Assembly: GCA_030428205.1 (NCBI GenBank) | Contig: JAUIBK010000001.1 | Span: 263,966 to 327,965 of the forward strand | Direction of reading: 5' to 3' | DNA length: 64,000 bases | Origin: a bacterium | GTDB lineage: Bacteria; Bdellovibrionota_C; UBA2361; RFPC01 | In this document: one piece after another, positions 1 to 7,608 of the stretch | Layout: every line of letters begins with the position of its first letter | Position numbering within the stretch: position 1 is the first letter of the stretch | Notes under the pieces: generated by a model | Told to the model about the DNA's origin: nothing | The model's database searches: none | Seen by the model: the letters and a program-made list of their open reading frames with translations, nothing else | Position numbers and translations under genes: made by a program

Positions 1-1230
1 GGTATATCAGGCCGTGTTGTTCCACACCATCACGCTGAACCCCGCTCAACACCGGATTATCCCCTCCCTGCGCTAAGAGAAAATATTGTCAGTAGTCTTA
101 TCGATGATGCTGGGCGGTCGCTCGGGTATTCTCCCTTGCCAGTAGCAAGAGCGATACTTTCTGAGCCCCGTGGAAATCGAGGTGCTTGTTACTACTCGAA
201 TTTTTGTGGGAGTTACGGTTGTTCAAGTGGAGCAAAAGGGAGTGGCCGGGCAGCTTTACTTGATGAGGCGGTACGAACTGGAAACTGTACGATATTGCCT
301 GAGAGCCAAGTTTTTCAACTTGAGATGGATAGTAATAATCAAGTTTCCTCTGCCCGTTTTTTTGATTCGCATGGGAATGAAAAGAGAGTCAAAGCAAAGC
401 AGTTTGTCGTTGCCTGCCAAGCCATTGAAAGCGTGCGTTTACTCCTCCTCTCCGCTAACCACTTTCATCCAGATGGAATTGGTAATGCTCATAACCAGTT
501 AGGGAAAAACCTTGTGTTTTCAGCCGGCGGCGCAGGAGGAGGTGATTTTTTTCTTGATGAGTTGCCCAAAGAGCTCGCTCAAAGCCTCAAAGAACCAGGT
601 TGGTTTGTGAATCGATCTTTGCAAGATTGGTACACTATTGATGATAGTGAGTTTGGTCAAAGAGCAAAGGGAGGAACAATAGATTTCCTCTTTGAGCATG
701 CAAATCCCATTCGCAGAGCTATGAGAGCAAAATGGAATGGCTCACGACTCCTCTGGGGAAACGAACTTAAACAAAAGCTCCACAAAGAATTTACTGAGCG
801 CCGCGAACTTAAATTTGAAGTGTTTAACGATTGGCTTCCTACGGATGATTGCTTTGTTACGCTCGATAAGAATCTGCGCGACAAGTGGTCAAAGCCTGTA
901 GCAAAAGTACGCCTTGGCTACCATCCCCATGATCTCAAAGTTGGCCGGTACCTTACGAAGAAGGCAAAATCAGTTTTACGCAAAATGAAGCTCCACAACA
1001 TTCGAGGCTCTGTTTCTGGTTCTCCACCCCCAAATCTTATCGCAGGAGGATGCCGATTTGGATCGGACCCACTAACAAGTTATCTTGACTCGAATTGTAG
1101 GGTCCACGAGGTAGATAATCTTTACGTCACTGATGGCAGCTTTATGCCGACAGGGGGAAGTGTGCCGTATACCTGGACCATTTATGCAAATTCTTTTCGG
1201 GTAGCAGAGAAGCTATCTGAAAGATTGTGA
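1..1230 (+). CDS. GMC-family FAD-dependent oxidoreductase, C-terminal part (5' end outside window)
   Basis: The reading frame is already open at base 1 and runs to a TGA at 1230, so the start and the FAD-binding N-terminus lie upstream. About 409 residues are visible. The C-terminus carries the GMC signature: an IAGGCRFGSDP stretch followed by a conserved Asp, then NLYVTDGSFMPT, the region that in GMC oxidoreductases contacts the flavin and carries the catalytic His/Asn pair. The exact H-N pair is not obvious: the usual His before GG is replaced by Ala, and the segment reads SVPYTWTIYANSFR. Members oxidise alcohols or sugars with FAD. The substrate cannot be read here. A hairpin with a short T-run follows at about 1299-1326. 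Family assignment is firm; function beyond that is open. Confidence 0.85.
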   Translation, partial: GISGRVVPHHHAEPRSTPDYPLPALRENIVSSLIDDAGRSLGYSPLPVARAILSEPRGNRGACYYSNFCGSYGCSSGAKGSGRAALLDEAVRTGNCTILPESQVFQLEMDSNNQVSSARFFDSHGNEKRVKAKQFVVACQAIESVRLLLLSANHFHPDGIGNAHNQLGKNLVFSAGGAGGGDFFLDELPKELAQSLKEPGWFVNRSLQDWYTIDDSEFGQRAKGGTIDFLFEHANPIRRAMRAKWNGSRLLWGNELKQKLHKEFTERRELKFEVFNDWLPTDDCFVTLDKNLRDKWSKPVAKVRLGYHPHDLKVGRYLTKKAKSVLRKMKLHNIRGSVSGSPPPNLIAGGCRFGSDPLTSYLDSNCRVHEVDNLYVTDGSFMPTGGSVPYTWTIYANSFRVAEKLSERL

Positions 1231-1298
1231 AAATTCCGGCCTAAACTCTCGCGGGAAAGTTGCCCCGTACGAGTTTTGAGAACAGCATAACGATTTAG

Positions 1299-1326
1299 TT
1301 TTCCGGTGGGTTCCCCACCCGGAAAA
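1299..1326 (+). terminator. Terminator-like hairpin after the GMC gene
   Basis: A TTTTCCGG-TGGG arm faces CCCACCCGGAAAA around a four-base loop, with one extra C in the right arm. It lies 70 bases after the GMC stop and before the toxin-antitoxin pair. The T/A-rich arm ends could give termination in both directions. There is no long U-tract after the right arm, so it may only be a stabilising hairpin. Confidence 0.5.
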
Positions 1327-1387
1327 ACGTCTTGTTCTCGTTCATTTAATCATTGGTGCAAAACATATTCAATGTTATACTATTGAT

Positions 1388-1609
1388 ATGAAAGCAAAAT
1401 TACTCTCAGAAGGCTTATCTCTGGATCCTGAGGAAAGAATTCGCCTAGCTCAGGATCTTTGGGATAGCGTTTCAGAGGTCCCATCTTCCGATCCTCTGAC
1501 TGAACTACAAAAACAAGAACTGGATCGTCGTCTTCAAGCCATACAAGAGCGCCCTGATCAATCCATCCCCTGGAAAAAAGTCTTTCAAGAAATTAGAGAC
1601 CTCAAGTGA
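1388..1609 (+). CDS. Antitoxin of a ParE/RelE-type TA pair (addiction-module component family)
   Basis: A 73-residue protein whose first half reads LSLDPEERIRLAQDLWDSV, the hallmark of the short putative addiction module component family (TIGR02574-like). That family pairs with ParE/RelE toxins and is thought to bind and neutralise the toxin and autoregulate the operon. Helical, charged and without a signal peptide. The stop overlaps the GTG start of the toxin by four bases (GTGA), the usual translational coupling of a type II system. The organisation antitoxin-first fits. Which toxin subfamily it neutralises is inferred only from the neighbour. Confidence 0.85.
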   Translation: MKAKLLSEGLSLDPEERIRLAQDLWDSVSEVPSSDPLTELQKQELDRRLQAIQERPDQSIPWKKVFQEIRDLK

Positions 1610-1923
1610 CTTTCGATGTCGTTTTTGAACCTGAAGCTCGAGCTGATTTTGCTGCAGCTTTTGAGTGGTATGAGAGTCAGCTCGAAGGGCTCGGGTTAGA
1701 GATGCTCGCCTCGGCAGAGGCCACCATCTCCCTCCTCGAAAGAAGGCCTGAAATCTATCAAGTCATTTATAGTGAATTCAGAAGAGCACCAATTCGCAGA
1801 TTTCCTTTCGCTTTCTTTTATTTGGTCACTCCCGAACAAGTAAAAATCGTAGGAGTTTTTCACTACCGCAAAGATCCGGATGGTTGGAAAGAAAGGATTT
1901 CTAAGTTTCTGTCACAGAAGTAG
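1606..1923 (+). CDS. Type II toxin, RelE/ParE superfamily
   Basis: A 105-residue protein beginning at GTG inside the antitoxin stop. It shows the compact RelE/ParE pattern: an N-terminal beta strand (VVFEPEARADF), two helices with AFEWYESQ, a strand with APIRRFPFAFFYLV, and a C-terminal strand with VFHYRKDPDGW. The RRFPFAFFY and FHYRKDP blocks are typical of ParE-like toxins; the family includes gyrase poisons (ParE) and ribosome-dependent mRNases (RelE), and this sequence does not clearly decide between them. It forms a two-gene operon with the antitoxin. Downstream lie repeated AACTCGAGTT palindromes. Confidence 0.85.
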   Translation: MTFDVVFEPEARADFAAAFEWYESQLEGLGLEMLASAEATISLLERRPEIYQVIYSEFRRAPIRRFPFAFFYLVTPEQVKIVGVFHYRKDPDGWKERISKFLSQK

Positions 1924-1931
1924 AACATAGG

Positions 1932-1994
1932 GAACTCGAGTTTTCGAGATCCACCGTATCATAACTCGAGTTCAGCCCAAAGGGCATTCGAGTT
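1932..1994. repeat. Cluster of CTCGAG-centred palindromes
   Basis: AACTCGAGTT occurs exactly at 1933-1942 and 1963-1972, with a third partial copy ATTCGAGTT at 1986-1994. GAACTCGAG at 1932 and CTCGAGTTC at 1965 also form an inverted repeat. It sits between the convergent toxin and phosphatase genes, so it may act as a bidirectional hairpin. No T-run is present. Confidence 0.55.
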
Positions 1995-2020
1995 CTTAAG
2001 GCAGCTTTTGGTTGGTGTTC

Positions 2021-2980
2021 CTATGAACTTTGGGCGTGCCAAGACAGAACAGGGCGAGTCTTGGTGTGAATCTTTATGCTCATATCGCGTGGTTCCTTGG
2101 TATGATCAATCTCAAGAAGCCCAAAATTTTGCTCAGTAGTAAACGAAGCTATTCGTCCTTTTGGATTTCCGATGAGCTTAGGAGATTTAAGGTTCGCACT
2201 CAGTGGAGAAGAGCTTGCTTCAATCAGTTCTTTGTCTGCTGTGCGCAGCCGCACGATATCAGCAAAGTGCTTGTCTCCAGAGAGTATCACTACCTGAGAA
2301 GGTGCTCGGGAAAGGGCTGTGATGAGACGTTCGTGCTCGTGTGGATAGGCCGCTAAGCTTTCATAGGTTGGACCTGGATTATTGAGAATCTGTCCTCCTG
2401 ATACGAGCACCGTTGTAGGCACATCATCTTTAGCAAGAAGTGACTCTATCCAAGAGAGCTGCTGAGCTCCAAAGTGGGCCGATGGTTTCCCTTGATTTGG
2501 ATTTACTCGAAATGAGCGGTTATCAGTAAGTATAAAGCGAACATTTCTCTGAACAAACGAACGGTGAATTCCTTTTGAGAAGCCCTCTGGGTGTTCAGGA
2601 ATAGAGAAAAGAGAACGAAAAACGCGCTCTGTGATTGCCCTGTAAGGCACTAGAGAATCCACGTTATTTGCACCGTAATCATGATCATCCCACAGGGCGT
2701 GATGTGTTGTGCTCTTGAGAAGTGCTTGAAGAGTAGGAGTCTCTAGGTGAGTCTTAAAAAGAGAACGCATCTCTTGCTCGTTTCCGAGAATATTATCTGG
2801 ATAGTAGACAGTGTCTCCGAGAAGAAAGAGAAGGTCGGGGTCGTGTTTGCTTATTGCAGAGAAGATTTGACTATGAGGCTCTTTGATGCACGAACCAAAG
2901 GCAATGCGAAGCGGCTCAGCAGAGCCAAGTGTTGGACCAATGAGGAGCAAAAAGAATATGAAGTGAACAAGTAAATGCAT
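2021..2980 (-). CDS. PhoD-like metallophosphatase, exported
   Basis: A 319-residue protein with an N-terminal signal peptide (hydrophobic run to about residue 20, cleavage near GSAEP). It then shows PhoD-family motifs: RIAFGSCIK at the start of the mature part, LLFLLGDTVYYPDN with the metal-binding Asp, WDDHDYGANN, and VVILSGDKHFADI near the C-terminus. Such enzymes hydrolyse phosphomono- or diesters in the periplasm using a binuclear metal centre. At 319 residues it is shorter than classical PhoD of about 550 and lacks its N-terminal beta-sandwich domain, as in the compact alkaline phosphatase D-like group. It stands alone, convergent with the toxin gene, next to an MFS gene on the same strand about 150 bases upstream. 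Confidence 0.88.
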   Translation of the reverse strand: MHLLVHFIFFLLLIGPTLGSAEPLRIAFGSCIKEPHSQIFSAISKHDPDLLFLLGDTVYYPDNILGNEQEMRSLFKTHLETPTLQALLKSTTHHALWDDHDYGANNVDSLVPYRAITERVFRSLFSIPEHPEGFSKGIHRSFVQRNVRFILTDNRSFRVNPNQGKPSAHFGAQQLSWIESLLAKDDVPTTVLVSGGQILNNPGPTYESLAAYPHEHERLITALSRAPSQVVILSGDKHFADIVRLRTADKELIEASSSPLSANLKSPKLIGNPKGRIASFTTEQNFGLLEIDHTKEPRDMSIKIHTKTRPVLSWHAQSS

Positions 2981-3017
2981 GAGTATATATTGATACTACT
3001 CGTAGGATAAGTTGTAA

Positions 3018-3083
3018 AACACAGAGGCGTACAGAGGACGGTGTTTCCTTTCCCCCTGTGTTCCTCTGTGCGCCTCTGTGTTT
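3018..3083. repeat. Imperfect inverted repeat, ACAGAGG family
   Basis: The arm at 3018-3039 (starting AAACACAGAGGCG) faces its reverse complement at 3062-3083 with one mismatch and a 22-base loop. The motif CTCTGTG-CGCCTCTGTG belongs to the kind of dispersed intergenic palindrome seen in several bacterial phyla. It lies in the gap between the MFS gene and the PhoD-like gene. Three other long palindromes occur within 8 kb. Confidence 0.75.
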
Positions 3084-3124
3084 AAAAATAACAAAGAGCG
3101 GCCCCCTCCTTAAAAGAGGACCGC
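3081..3124 (-). terminator. Intrinsic terminator of the MFS gene
   Basis: Read on the minus strand, ten bases after the MFS stop, a GC-rich stem (GCGG with CCGC outside, CCTC with GAGG inside, one bulge) is followed by TCTTTGTTATTTTT. This is a plausible rho-independent terminator. It abuts the inverted repeat at 3018-3083. Confidence 0.6.
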
Positions 3125-3133
3125 AAAGTATAC

Positions 3134-4360
3134 CTAGGATGATGCTGAACTCACAGCAACTTTTTGCTGCACCCGTAAGCTTCCTCTTCGAAAGAAAACG
3201 AGCAGAAGAAGAGCTGTGACAACAACAGAACATCCAAGAAGCTGAAGAGCGTCAAAGAGGCCAATGCCATCGATTAATCCCCCAAAGAGGAGGAGAGTGA
3301 CGGCATAGATTAACTTATCAAACATACTCCTGACAGACAGACTTGTTGCCCGCAAGCTTGAGTCAACTTCTTTGTGTAGAGCATGTGCAAATATAATTTT
3401 GTGGCATGCTCTGTTAAGCTGGTGTACGAGCGTGAAACTTAAAGCCCAAGGAACAGCCAAGAGACCGAGTCCGACAAAGCTTAACGCTGTTGCTCCCAAG
3501 AGAACAAAGGCGAGAGTCTCAAGCGAAACTTGCTTCTCAATCTTTGTAGCAAAACTGGCGAAGATGCCTCCCGTGAGTCCCATCGCAGCAAGAATAAAGC
3601 CGTTGTAGCTGAGCGCCACACCTGTTTCTTTGAGATAAGGCTGCAGTGCCCAAAAGCACGCTTGGCTAAATCCAAAGATGATTGCTGAGATCATCAGAAT
3701 AAAGCGAGTATTCTGCTTTTCGACCAAGAGTTCTCTTCCCAGTGAGAGGATCTCACGGAGGTGACCTCTCTCGTGTGTTGCTTTTTCGCGTTGTGGCTCA
3801 TAGAGAAACATTGCTAAGACAACAAAAACTCCCATGAGCGTCACAGAAACGTAGAAAGGAGTTCGTAATCCTACGTGTGCTGCAAGAAGTCCACCAATCA
3901 TAAGAAAGGTTGCACCTATGCCCATTTCAAGAGTTGCTGCTCGGCCCCAGTGTCGAGAAAAAGTCACTTCTTGTCCGTGCTCTGCCAGAGAATCGTACAT
4001 GAGTGCTTCGTCTGCGCCTGAGAGAAGCGAGAGTCCAATTCCCATCAGTGCTTCTATTATGAGGAAATGACCGAAGTTCTGTGAAACACAGTAGAGCGAT
4101 TCAGCTATAAAGAGGCAGATTCCACCGGCAATGATCGCGCGCTTTCTTCCCAGAAGATCTGCAAGATACCCGCTTGGTACTTCGCCAACAACAACCATGA
4201 TTGCAAAGAATGCCTCAAGCACAAATACTTGAAAGATACTGAGGCCACACGACTGCCAGAATGTAACGATCGTTGGGATGACGAGCGCGATGCTCGAGAA
4301 CAGTGCTCGTAGAGTGTAGATAAGATAGATGTTACGTTGTGCACGTTCCAAATGTGTCAT
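3134..4360 (-). CDS. Major facilitator superfamily transporter
   Basis: A 408-residue integral membrane protein with about twelve hydrophobic segments split by a central charged loop near residue 190 (EPQREKATHERGHLREI). The loop after TM2 carries the MFS motif A, GYLADLLGRKRAIIAGG. This indicates a secondary transporter of the inner membrane. The substrate is not predictable; drug or metabolite export is the usual annotation for this type. It is a single-gene unit with a terminator downstream. The start ATG lies just after a short untranslated stretch and no alternative start is needed. Confidence 0.88.
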   Translation of the reverse strand: MTHLERAQRNIYLIYTLRALFSSIALVIPTIVTFWQSCGLSIFQVFVLEAFFAIMVVVGEVPSGYLADLLGRKRAIIAGGICLFIAESLYCVSQNFGHFLIIEALMGIGLSLLSGADEALMYDSLAEHGQEVTFSRHWGRAATLEMGIGATFLMIGGLLAAHVGLRTPFYVSVTLMGVFVVLAMFLYEPQREKATHERGHLREILSLGRELLVEKQNTRFILMISAIIFGFSQACFWALQPYLKETGVALSYNGFILAAMGLTGGIFASFATKIEKQVSLETLAFVLLGATALSFVGLGLLAVPWALSFTLVHQLNRACHKIIFAHALHKEVDSSLRATSLSVRSMFDKLIYAVTLLLFGGLIDGIGLFDALQLLGCSVVVTALLLLVFFRRGSLRVQQKVAVSSASS

Positions 4361-4400
4361 CAGATTAGCTCCATAAGGCTCACTCGTTGAGTGCGCATTT

Positions 4401-4424
4401 TGAGTCAGGTTTTCACCTGACTCA
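4401..4424 (-). terminator. Hairpin between MFS gene and a small minus-strand ORF
   Basis: A perfect ten-base stem, TGAGTCAGGT with ACCTGACTCA, around TTTC. It sits 20 bases beyond the stop of the minus-strand ORF at 4444 and upstream of the MFS start. The T/A content after the stem on the minus strand (AAAATG) is weak, so this may be an attenuating hairpin or an operator rather than a strong terminator. Confidence 0.45.
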
Positions 4425-4443
4425 GAGCTAGAAAGGGGGGAGT

Positions 4444-4758
4444 TTAGCTATCAGCCAGGTGCAAACAGAATGGCAGCGGGGTGGTCATGGCATCGACTTG
4501 AGAGACTGCTTGTCCACGTTCTGACCACTTAATGCCCGCCCGTTGCGAGAGTGGTTTTCGTGGATATGCTGCAAGCTTACCCTCAGAGCCTTCTACAGAA
4601 GAGGGAGCTGATGTGACCCCAGTATGTTTCTCCGGTGGACACACAGGGGTTGGTCGAGTAGCAAGCACAGCCGATCGCGAGCCGTAAAATTTGCTCGTAT
4701 AAGAGGCAACACCAAAGAGTGGTTTGCTCAGAAATGTTGTTTGATCGGTTTGGCTCAT
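4444..4758 (-). CDS. Small protein of unknown function (uncertain ORF)
   Basis: The longest frame begins at 4830, but the more natural start is the ATG at 4758 (MSQTDQTTFLSK), giving 104 residues. No Shine-Dalgarno is evident at either start. Composition is Ser/Pro/Lys-rich with no hydrophobic segment and no recognised domain. It lies between the MFS gene and a divergent small gene, and a hairpin follows its stop. No gene on the opposite strand explains the space. I cannot assign a role and this may not be translated. Confidence 0.35.
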   Translation of the reverse strand: MSQTDQTTFLSKPLFGVASYTSKFYGSRSAVLATRPTPVCPPEKHTGVTSAPSSVEGSEGKLAAYPRKPLSQRAGIKWSERGQAVSQVDAMTTPLPFCLHLADS

Positions 4759-4937
4759 ATGTAATAGTTCATTAAAGGTAGCCGAAATTACGGCCGAACC
4801 ACCATTGTAACATAGATTTTTCGATATCAAAGAAAAAAATTCAAAGCACTAGGAACTTCTGCATTTCTGAGCAATTTTTCTCTCGTAAGAGCAGAGCTTC
4901 CGCGGTAGGGTACTCTTGGAACACAGAGGATTTCATA

Positions 4938-5177
4938 ATGGAAAATGACATAGAACAAGTTAAGCAAGATATTCTCCAGGCGCTTTCTCATCCTGAGGCT
5001 GAAGATGGTCTCTACCTCAACAATCTCCAAGTTGTACATGAAGAAGAAGAGCGACGCGTTGTTCGAGGAACTCAGCTTGAGATTCTTGAAGCTCTTAAAA
5101 TGCTGATTGAAGAGGGCCGTGTAAAAACTGATGAATCAGGAGAGGATGTGATCTTCTCCTTAGCCCCTACCAATTAG
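4938..5177 (+). CDS. Small acidic protein of unknown function
   Basis: A 79-residue, Glu-rich protein with a GAGGA-type ribosome binding site eight bases before the ATG. The pattern of two helices, the segment LQLEILEALKMLIEEGRVK-like (here TQLEILEALKMLIEEGRV) and a closing beta-hairpin resembles a small winged-helix fold. No family is recognised. A weak hairpin plus TTTT follows the stop. It precedes the HDOD gene by about 165 bases on the same strand. Confidence 0.6.
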   Translation: MENDIEQVKQDILQALSHPEAEDGLYLNNLQVVHEEEERRVVRGTQLEILEALKMLIEEGRVKTDESGEDVIFSLAPTN

Positions 5178-5342
5178 TTGAGCCCCAGACTCAAAATTTT
5201 ACTCAACCATAACTACCTGAATTTTCTTGGCCTCCTGGCCGGTTGCGTGCTCTTTGAGAGTTCTACAGATATATACGCAAAATGCCGATAAACCTTTAGT
5301 AGGACTAAATTTTTTTGATTTCATTTTTAGAGGGGAAAACAG

Positions 5343-6875
5343 ATCTCTACATTACGGTTACCCGTAGATAAGGCGGCATGCACAGCGCTGCTTACCCTTT
5401 TGTCTGATCCTAGTGTTCAGATAAGAAGACTCTCGGCGATCATGAATCGTGATCCTGCTCTAGCGCTCGCTGTGTTGCGTGAAGCAAACGGAATGGCAAA
5501 TATCTCTACTGGTGGCACTGTCTATAGTCCTGAAAGTGCCATTATGTCTCTGGGGCTTCAAGCTGTTCGAGAGGTGCTTCAAGAAGAGTACGATAACGCC
5601 ACCACGTATCCTGAAGACGTTGAATTTTGGTTTCGTGTTGTTCGTCAAAAATCTTGTAAAGCAGTTACTGTTGCTCAAATACTCTCTTCTTATGTTTCTC
5701 CTGCCTCAAAAGAGAGGGCAGAGACAACAGCACTCTTTTCCTACCTTGGTGAGCTCCTCGCCCTTTCGCGCTATACAAAAGTGTTTATCTCTCTTGTTGA
5801 ATCAGGAGCAAGGCGCTCTCAGCTTCGATATAAAATCTCTCAGCAATTCTCCTTTGATATGGAAGCCGAAGGCTTCTCGTACTTAAAGATGTGCGCGCTC
5901 CCCAGCAGCTGTGTGATAGCCCTTGATCCTGATAGCACTGGTTTTTCACCAGAAGAAGGGTTGGTGAAGAATATCTGCCAATCCGCAATTGAGTTTGTCG
6001 ATGCCTACGTGGAAGACCGACTGGAAAGACTTGCACCTGGAGTAAAAATCCCCCCAAAAAGCTACAGACGTTTGCTCCGTCTTGATGATGCTAAATATGA
6101 AGCTCTGTATGAGGAGATTAAAACTCGCCTTGAGCAAGAAGATGCAGAGTTAGAATCAGAGCAGGTAGCGCAAGAGACGGCTTCAGAAATCTCAATTGAT
6201 CTTGAAGAAGGCACACCTGTTATCACTCAAGAAGCTGTTTCGTATGAAGCTGCTGAAGGGGCTCTGTCTGAAGCAACGGGAGATTCTTCGGAGCCTAGTG
6301 AGGAACCTCAGCGTAAAGACAGTGTGTCCCAGGTTGCTCCGCCAGCCAAGAAAGAAGCAAAGCCATCCAAGAATGAGCTCCTGTTAAAAAAATTCGTTGA
6401 TATCTTTGCTGAGATCGAAAAGATTGATGATCTTCTCAATCAATTGCTCAACATGCTTGTTGATGAAGGCCCCTTTGAGAGAGCTGCTCTCATGGTGGTG
6501 TCTCAAGAACAACGAAAGGCTATTGCTGCCGTGTCTCGTGGTGATGTTGATAAGAAGCAAACAGTAGTGATTGATGATCCACTTTCACCATTTCTTCATA
6601 TGAAAGGGCGGGTAGTCTCCTTTGGTAAGCGCTCAAGTGAAGTCTCACCCTTTGGAGCACAAACCTTTGCTTTGGCTCCACTTGATCTCAAGATGAGCAA
6701 ACCAGTTGCTCTCTATGCTGATTGTGGTGATAAGACGGTGCTTACCTTTGAATCTCGAAGGCTCTTTCGAAAGGTTGTTGATCTTGTCAATCACCTTGTC
6801 CCTTGTCTAGAAGGTGGTGTGCCAAATGAGCTGATTGAAGGCTCTGAAGATGCCGCGAAAGAGGATGAAGCGTAG
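5343..6875 (+). CDS. HDOD-domain protein with C-terminal GAF-like domain; apparent ATC start
   Basis: From the N-terminus: LPVDKAACTALLTLLSDP, ISTGGTVYSPESAIMSLGLQAVRE and further helices match an HDOD domain (residues 5-200), a signalling domain related to HD but without the full metal site. A Glu/Ser-rich linker (about 240-330) leads to a C-terminal region (about 345-490) with a GAF-like pattern. The first canonical start is a TTG at 5400, but that would cut off conserved HDOD sequence (LPVDKAACTALLTL) that is open back to a TAG at 5328. The only start with a strong ribosome binding site in that stretch is ATC at 5343, seven bases after AGGGG. I therefore place the start there. HDOD proteins act in bacterial signalling and stress regulation; the partner is unknown. 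Confidence 0.75.
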   Translation: MSTLRLPVDKAACTALLTLLSDPSVQIRRLSAIMNRDPALALAVLREANGMANISTGGTVYSPESAIMSLGLQAVREVLQEEYDNATTYPEDVEFWFRVVRQKSCKAVTVAQILSSYVSPASKERAETTALFSYLGELLALSRYTKVFISLVESGARRSQLRYKISQQFSFDMEAEGFSYLKMCALPSSCVIALDPDSTGFSPEEGLVKNICQSAIEFVDAYVEDRLERLAPGVKIPPKSYRRLLRLDDAKYEALYEEIKTRLEQEDAELESEQVAQETASEISIDLEEGTPVITQEAVSYEAAEGALSEATGDSSEPSEEPQRKDSVSQVAPPAKKEAKPSKNELLLKKFVDIFAEIEKIDDLLNQLLNMLVDEGPFERAALMVVSQEQRKAIAAVSRGDVDKKQTVVIDDPLSPFLHMKGRVVSFGKRSSEVSPFGAQTFALAPLDLKMSKPVALYADCGDKTVLTFESRRLFRKVVDLVNHLVPCLEGGVPNELIEGSEDAAKEDEA

Positions 6876-6918
6876 TTCTCTGCCATCTTAAGTGTTTGCA
6901 GATCCTGTGGAATATTTT

Positions 6919-6987
6919 TTATAACGCGAAGGAAAGAAGGACGCGAAGGGGGGAGATCTTCGCGTCCTTCTTTCCTTCGCGTTATAA
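6919..6987. repeat. Perfect 30-bp inverted repeat (ACGCGAAG family), copy 1
   Basis: The left arm 6919-6948 (starts TTATAACGCGAAGG) and right arm 6958-6987 are exact reverse complements around a 9-base loop. The left arm matches 29 of 30 bases at 7454-7483, part of a second palindrome on the other side of the sigma-like gene. It could fold into a long RNA hairpin in the HDOD 3' region. No protein frame explains it. Confidence 0.9.
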
Positions 6988-7048
6988 TTCTTCCTGATTA
7001 TCAGCAGGTCTTAGAGAACCCCTGAAAAAAAGCGAACGCTGATGAAAT

Positions 7049-7076
7049 TTGACTAAGATCTGCTCTCTGTTATTAT
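7049..7076 (+). promoter_or_regulatory. Sigma-70-type promoter of the sigma-region-4-like gene
   Basis: TTGACT at 7049-7054 and TATTAT at 7071-7076 are separated by 16 bases. The predicted start of transcription near 7083 gives a short leader of about 35 bases to the ATG at 7117, which has GAGAGG upstream as a ribosome binding site. Confidence 0.6.
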
Positions 7077-7116
7077 AGCTCTTGTACGTTTTATTCGTTT
7101 TTTTTGAGAGGTTGTT

Positions 7117-7419
7117 ATGTCTCTTCTTCAATTCCCAACTCCATCAAAATCCACCGACGAACCCTTTGAATCTGAGTCACTTACGAGCTCGACAGATGAG
7201 CCTTCTGTGCTTGAGGGAATACGACATACGGTGCGAGCTGCTCATGCTGCTCTTGAAACACTCCCAGATCGCGAGCGCGACTATCTTCAACTTCGCTTTG
7301 GTTTTGACGGACAGCCAAGAACAGAGAAGGAGGCCTCTCTACGATTTGGCGCCCCATTAGAAGAAGCTCAGGTCTTAGAGGCTGATGCTCTTCGGAAGCT
7401 CTTCAAAAAAAGTGCCTAG
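7117..7419 (+). CDS. Orphan sigma-70 region 4-like small protein
   Basis: A 100-residue protein. Residues 1-40 are a low-complexity Ser/Glu-rich tail. Residues about 42-98 follow a sigma-70 region 4: ALETLPDRERDYLQLRFGFDGQPRT-type sequence, then a shortened helix-turn-helix and a C-terminal LEADALRKLF matching the IEAxALRKLR end of primary sigma factors. Regions 1-3 are absent, so it cannot act as a complete sigma factor. It might bind DNA, the beta-flap or an anti-sigma factor. It has its own promoter and lies between two nearly identical palindromes. It might be a remnant of an rpoD-like gene, but it has a start, a ribosome binding site and an intact frame. Confidence 0.75.
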   Translation: MSLLQFPTPSKSTDEPFESESLTSSTDEPSVLEGIRHTVRAAHAALETLPDRERDYLQLRFGFDGQPRTEKEASLRFGAPLEEAQVLEADALRKLFKKSA

Positions 7420-7453
7420 TATCTTGTAAGAGGCTTCGTTCCTCGTGTGAAAT

Positions 7454-7519
7454 TTATAACGCGAAGGAAAGAAGTACGCGAAGATTTTCTTCCTTCGTGT
7501 TCTTCGCGTACTTCGCGTT
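7454..7519. repeat. Inverted repeat (ACGCGAAG family), copy 2, imperfect
   Basis: The left arm 7454-7483 is 29/30 identical to the left arm at 6919. The right half carries TCTTCGCGTA (7501-7510) and CTTCGCGTT (7511-7519), which pair with TACGCGAAGA and AACGCGAAG of the left arm, leaving an eight-base bulge. It lies just downstream of the sigma-like gene and upstream of the csaA promoter. Confidence 0.85.
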
Positions 7520-7556
7520 AAAATTTTCCTCTCTTATCAGTTCAACTTCTTATCTT

Positions 7557-7585
7557 TTGAACCTCCTGGCACGCCATGCTACACT
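7557..7585 (+). promoter_or_regulatory. Promoter of csaA and the CYTH gene
   Basis: TTGAAC at 7557-7562 and TACACT at 7580-7585 with a 17-base spacer. The TG two bases before the -10 adds extended -10 character. The predicted transcription start near 7592 leaves a leader of about 17 bases holding the AAGGAG that serves the ATG at 7609. Confidence 0.65.
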
Positions 7586-7608
7586 CGTCACCTTGTGAAG
7601 GAGACGAC

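Noticed and set aside
2030..2356. Plus-strand ORF opposite the PhoD-like gene
   Set aside because: It is antisense to a clear phosphatase gene, with no start signal or family match.
4827..5039. Minus-strand 70-codon ORF across the start of the small acidic gene
   Set aside because: It overlaps a better-supported plus-strand gene with a good ribosome binding site; no domain seen.
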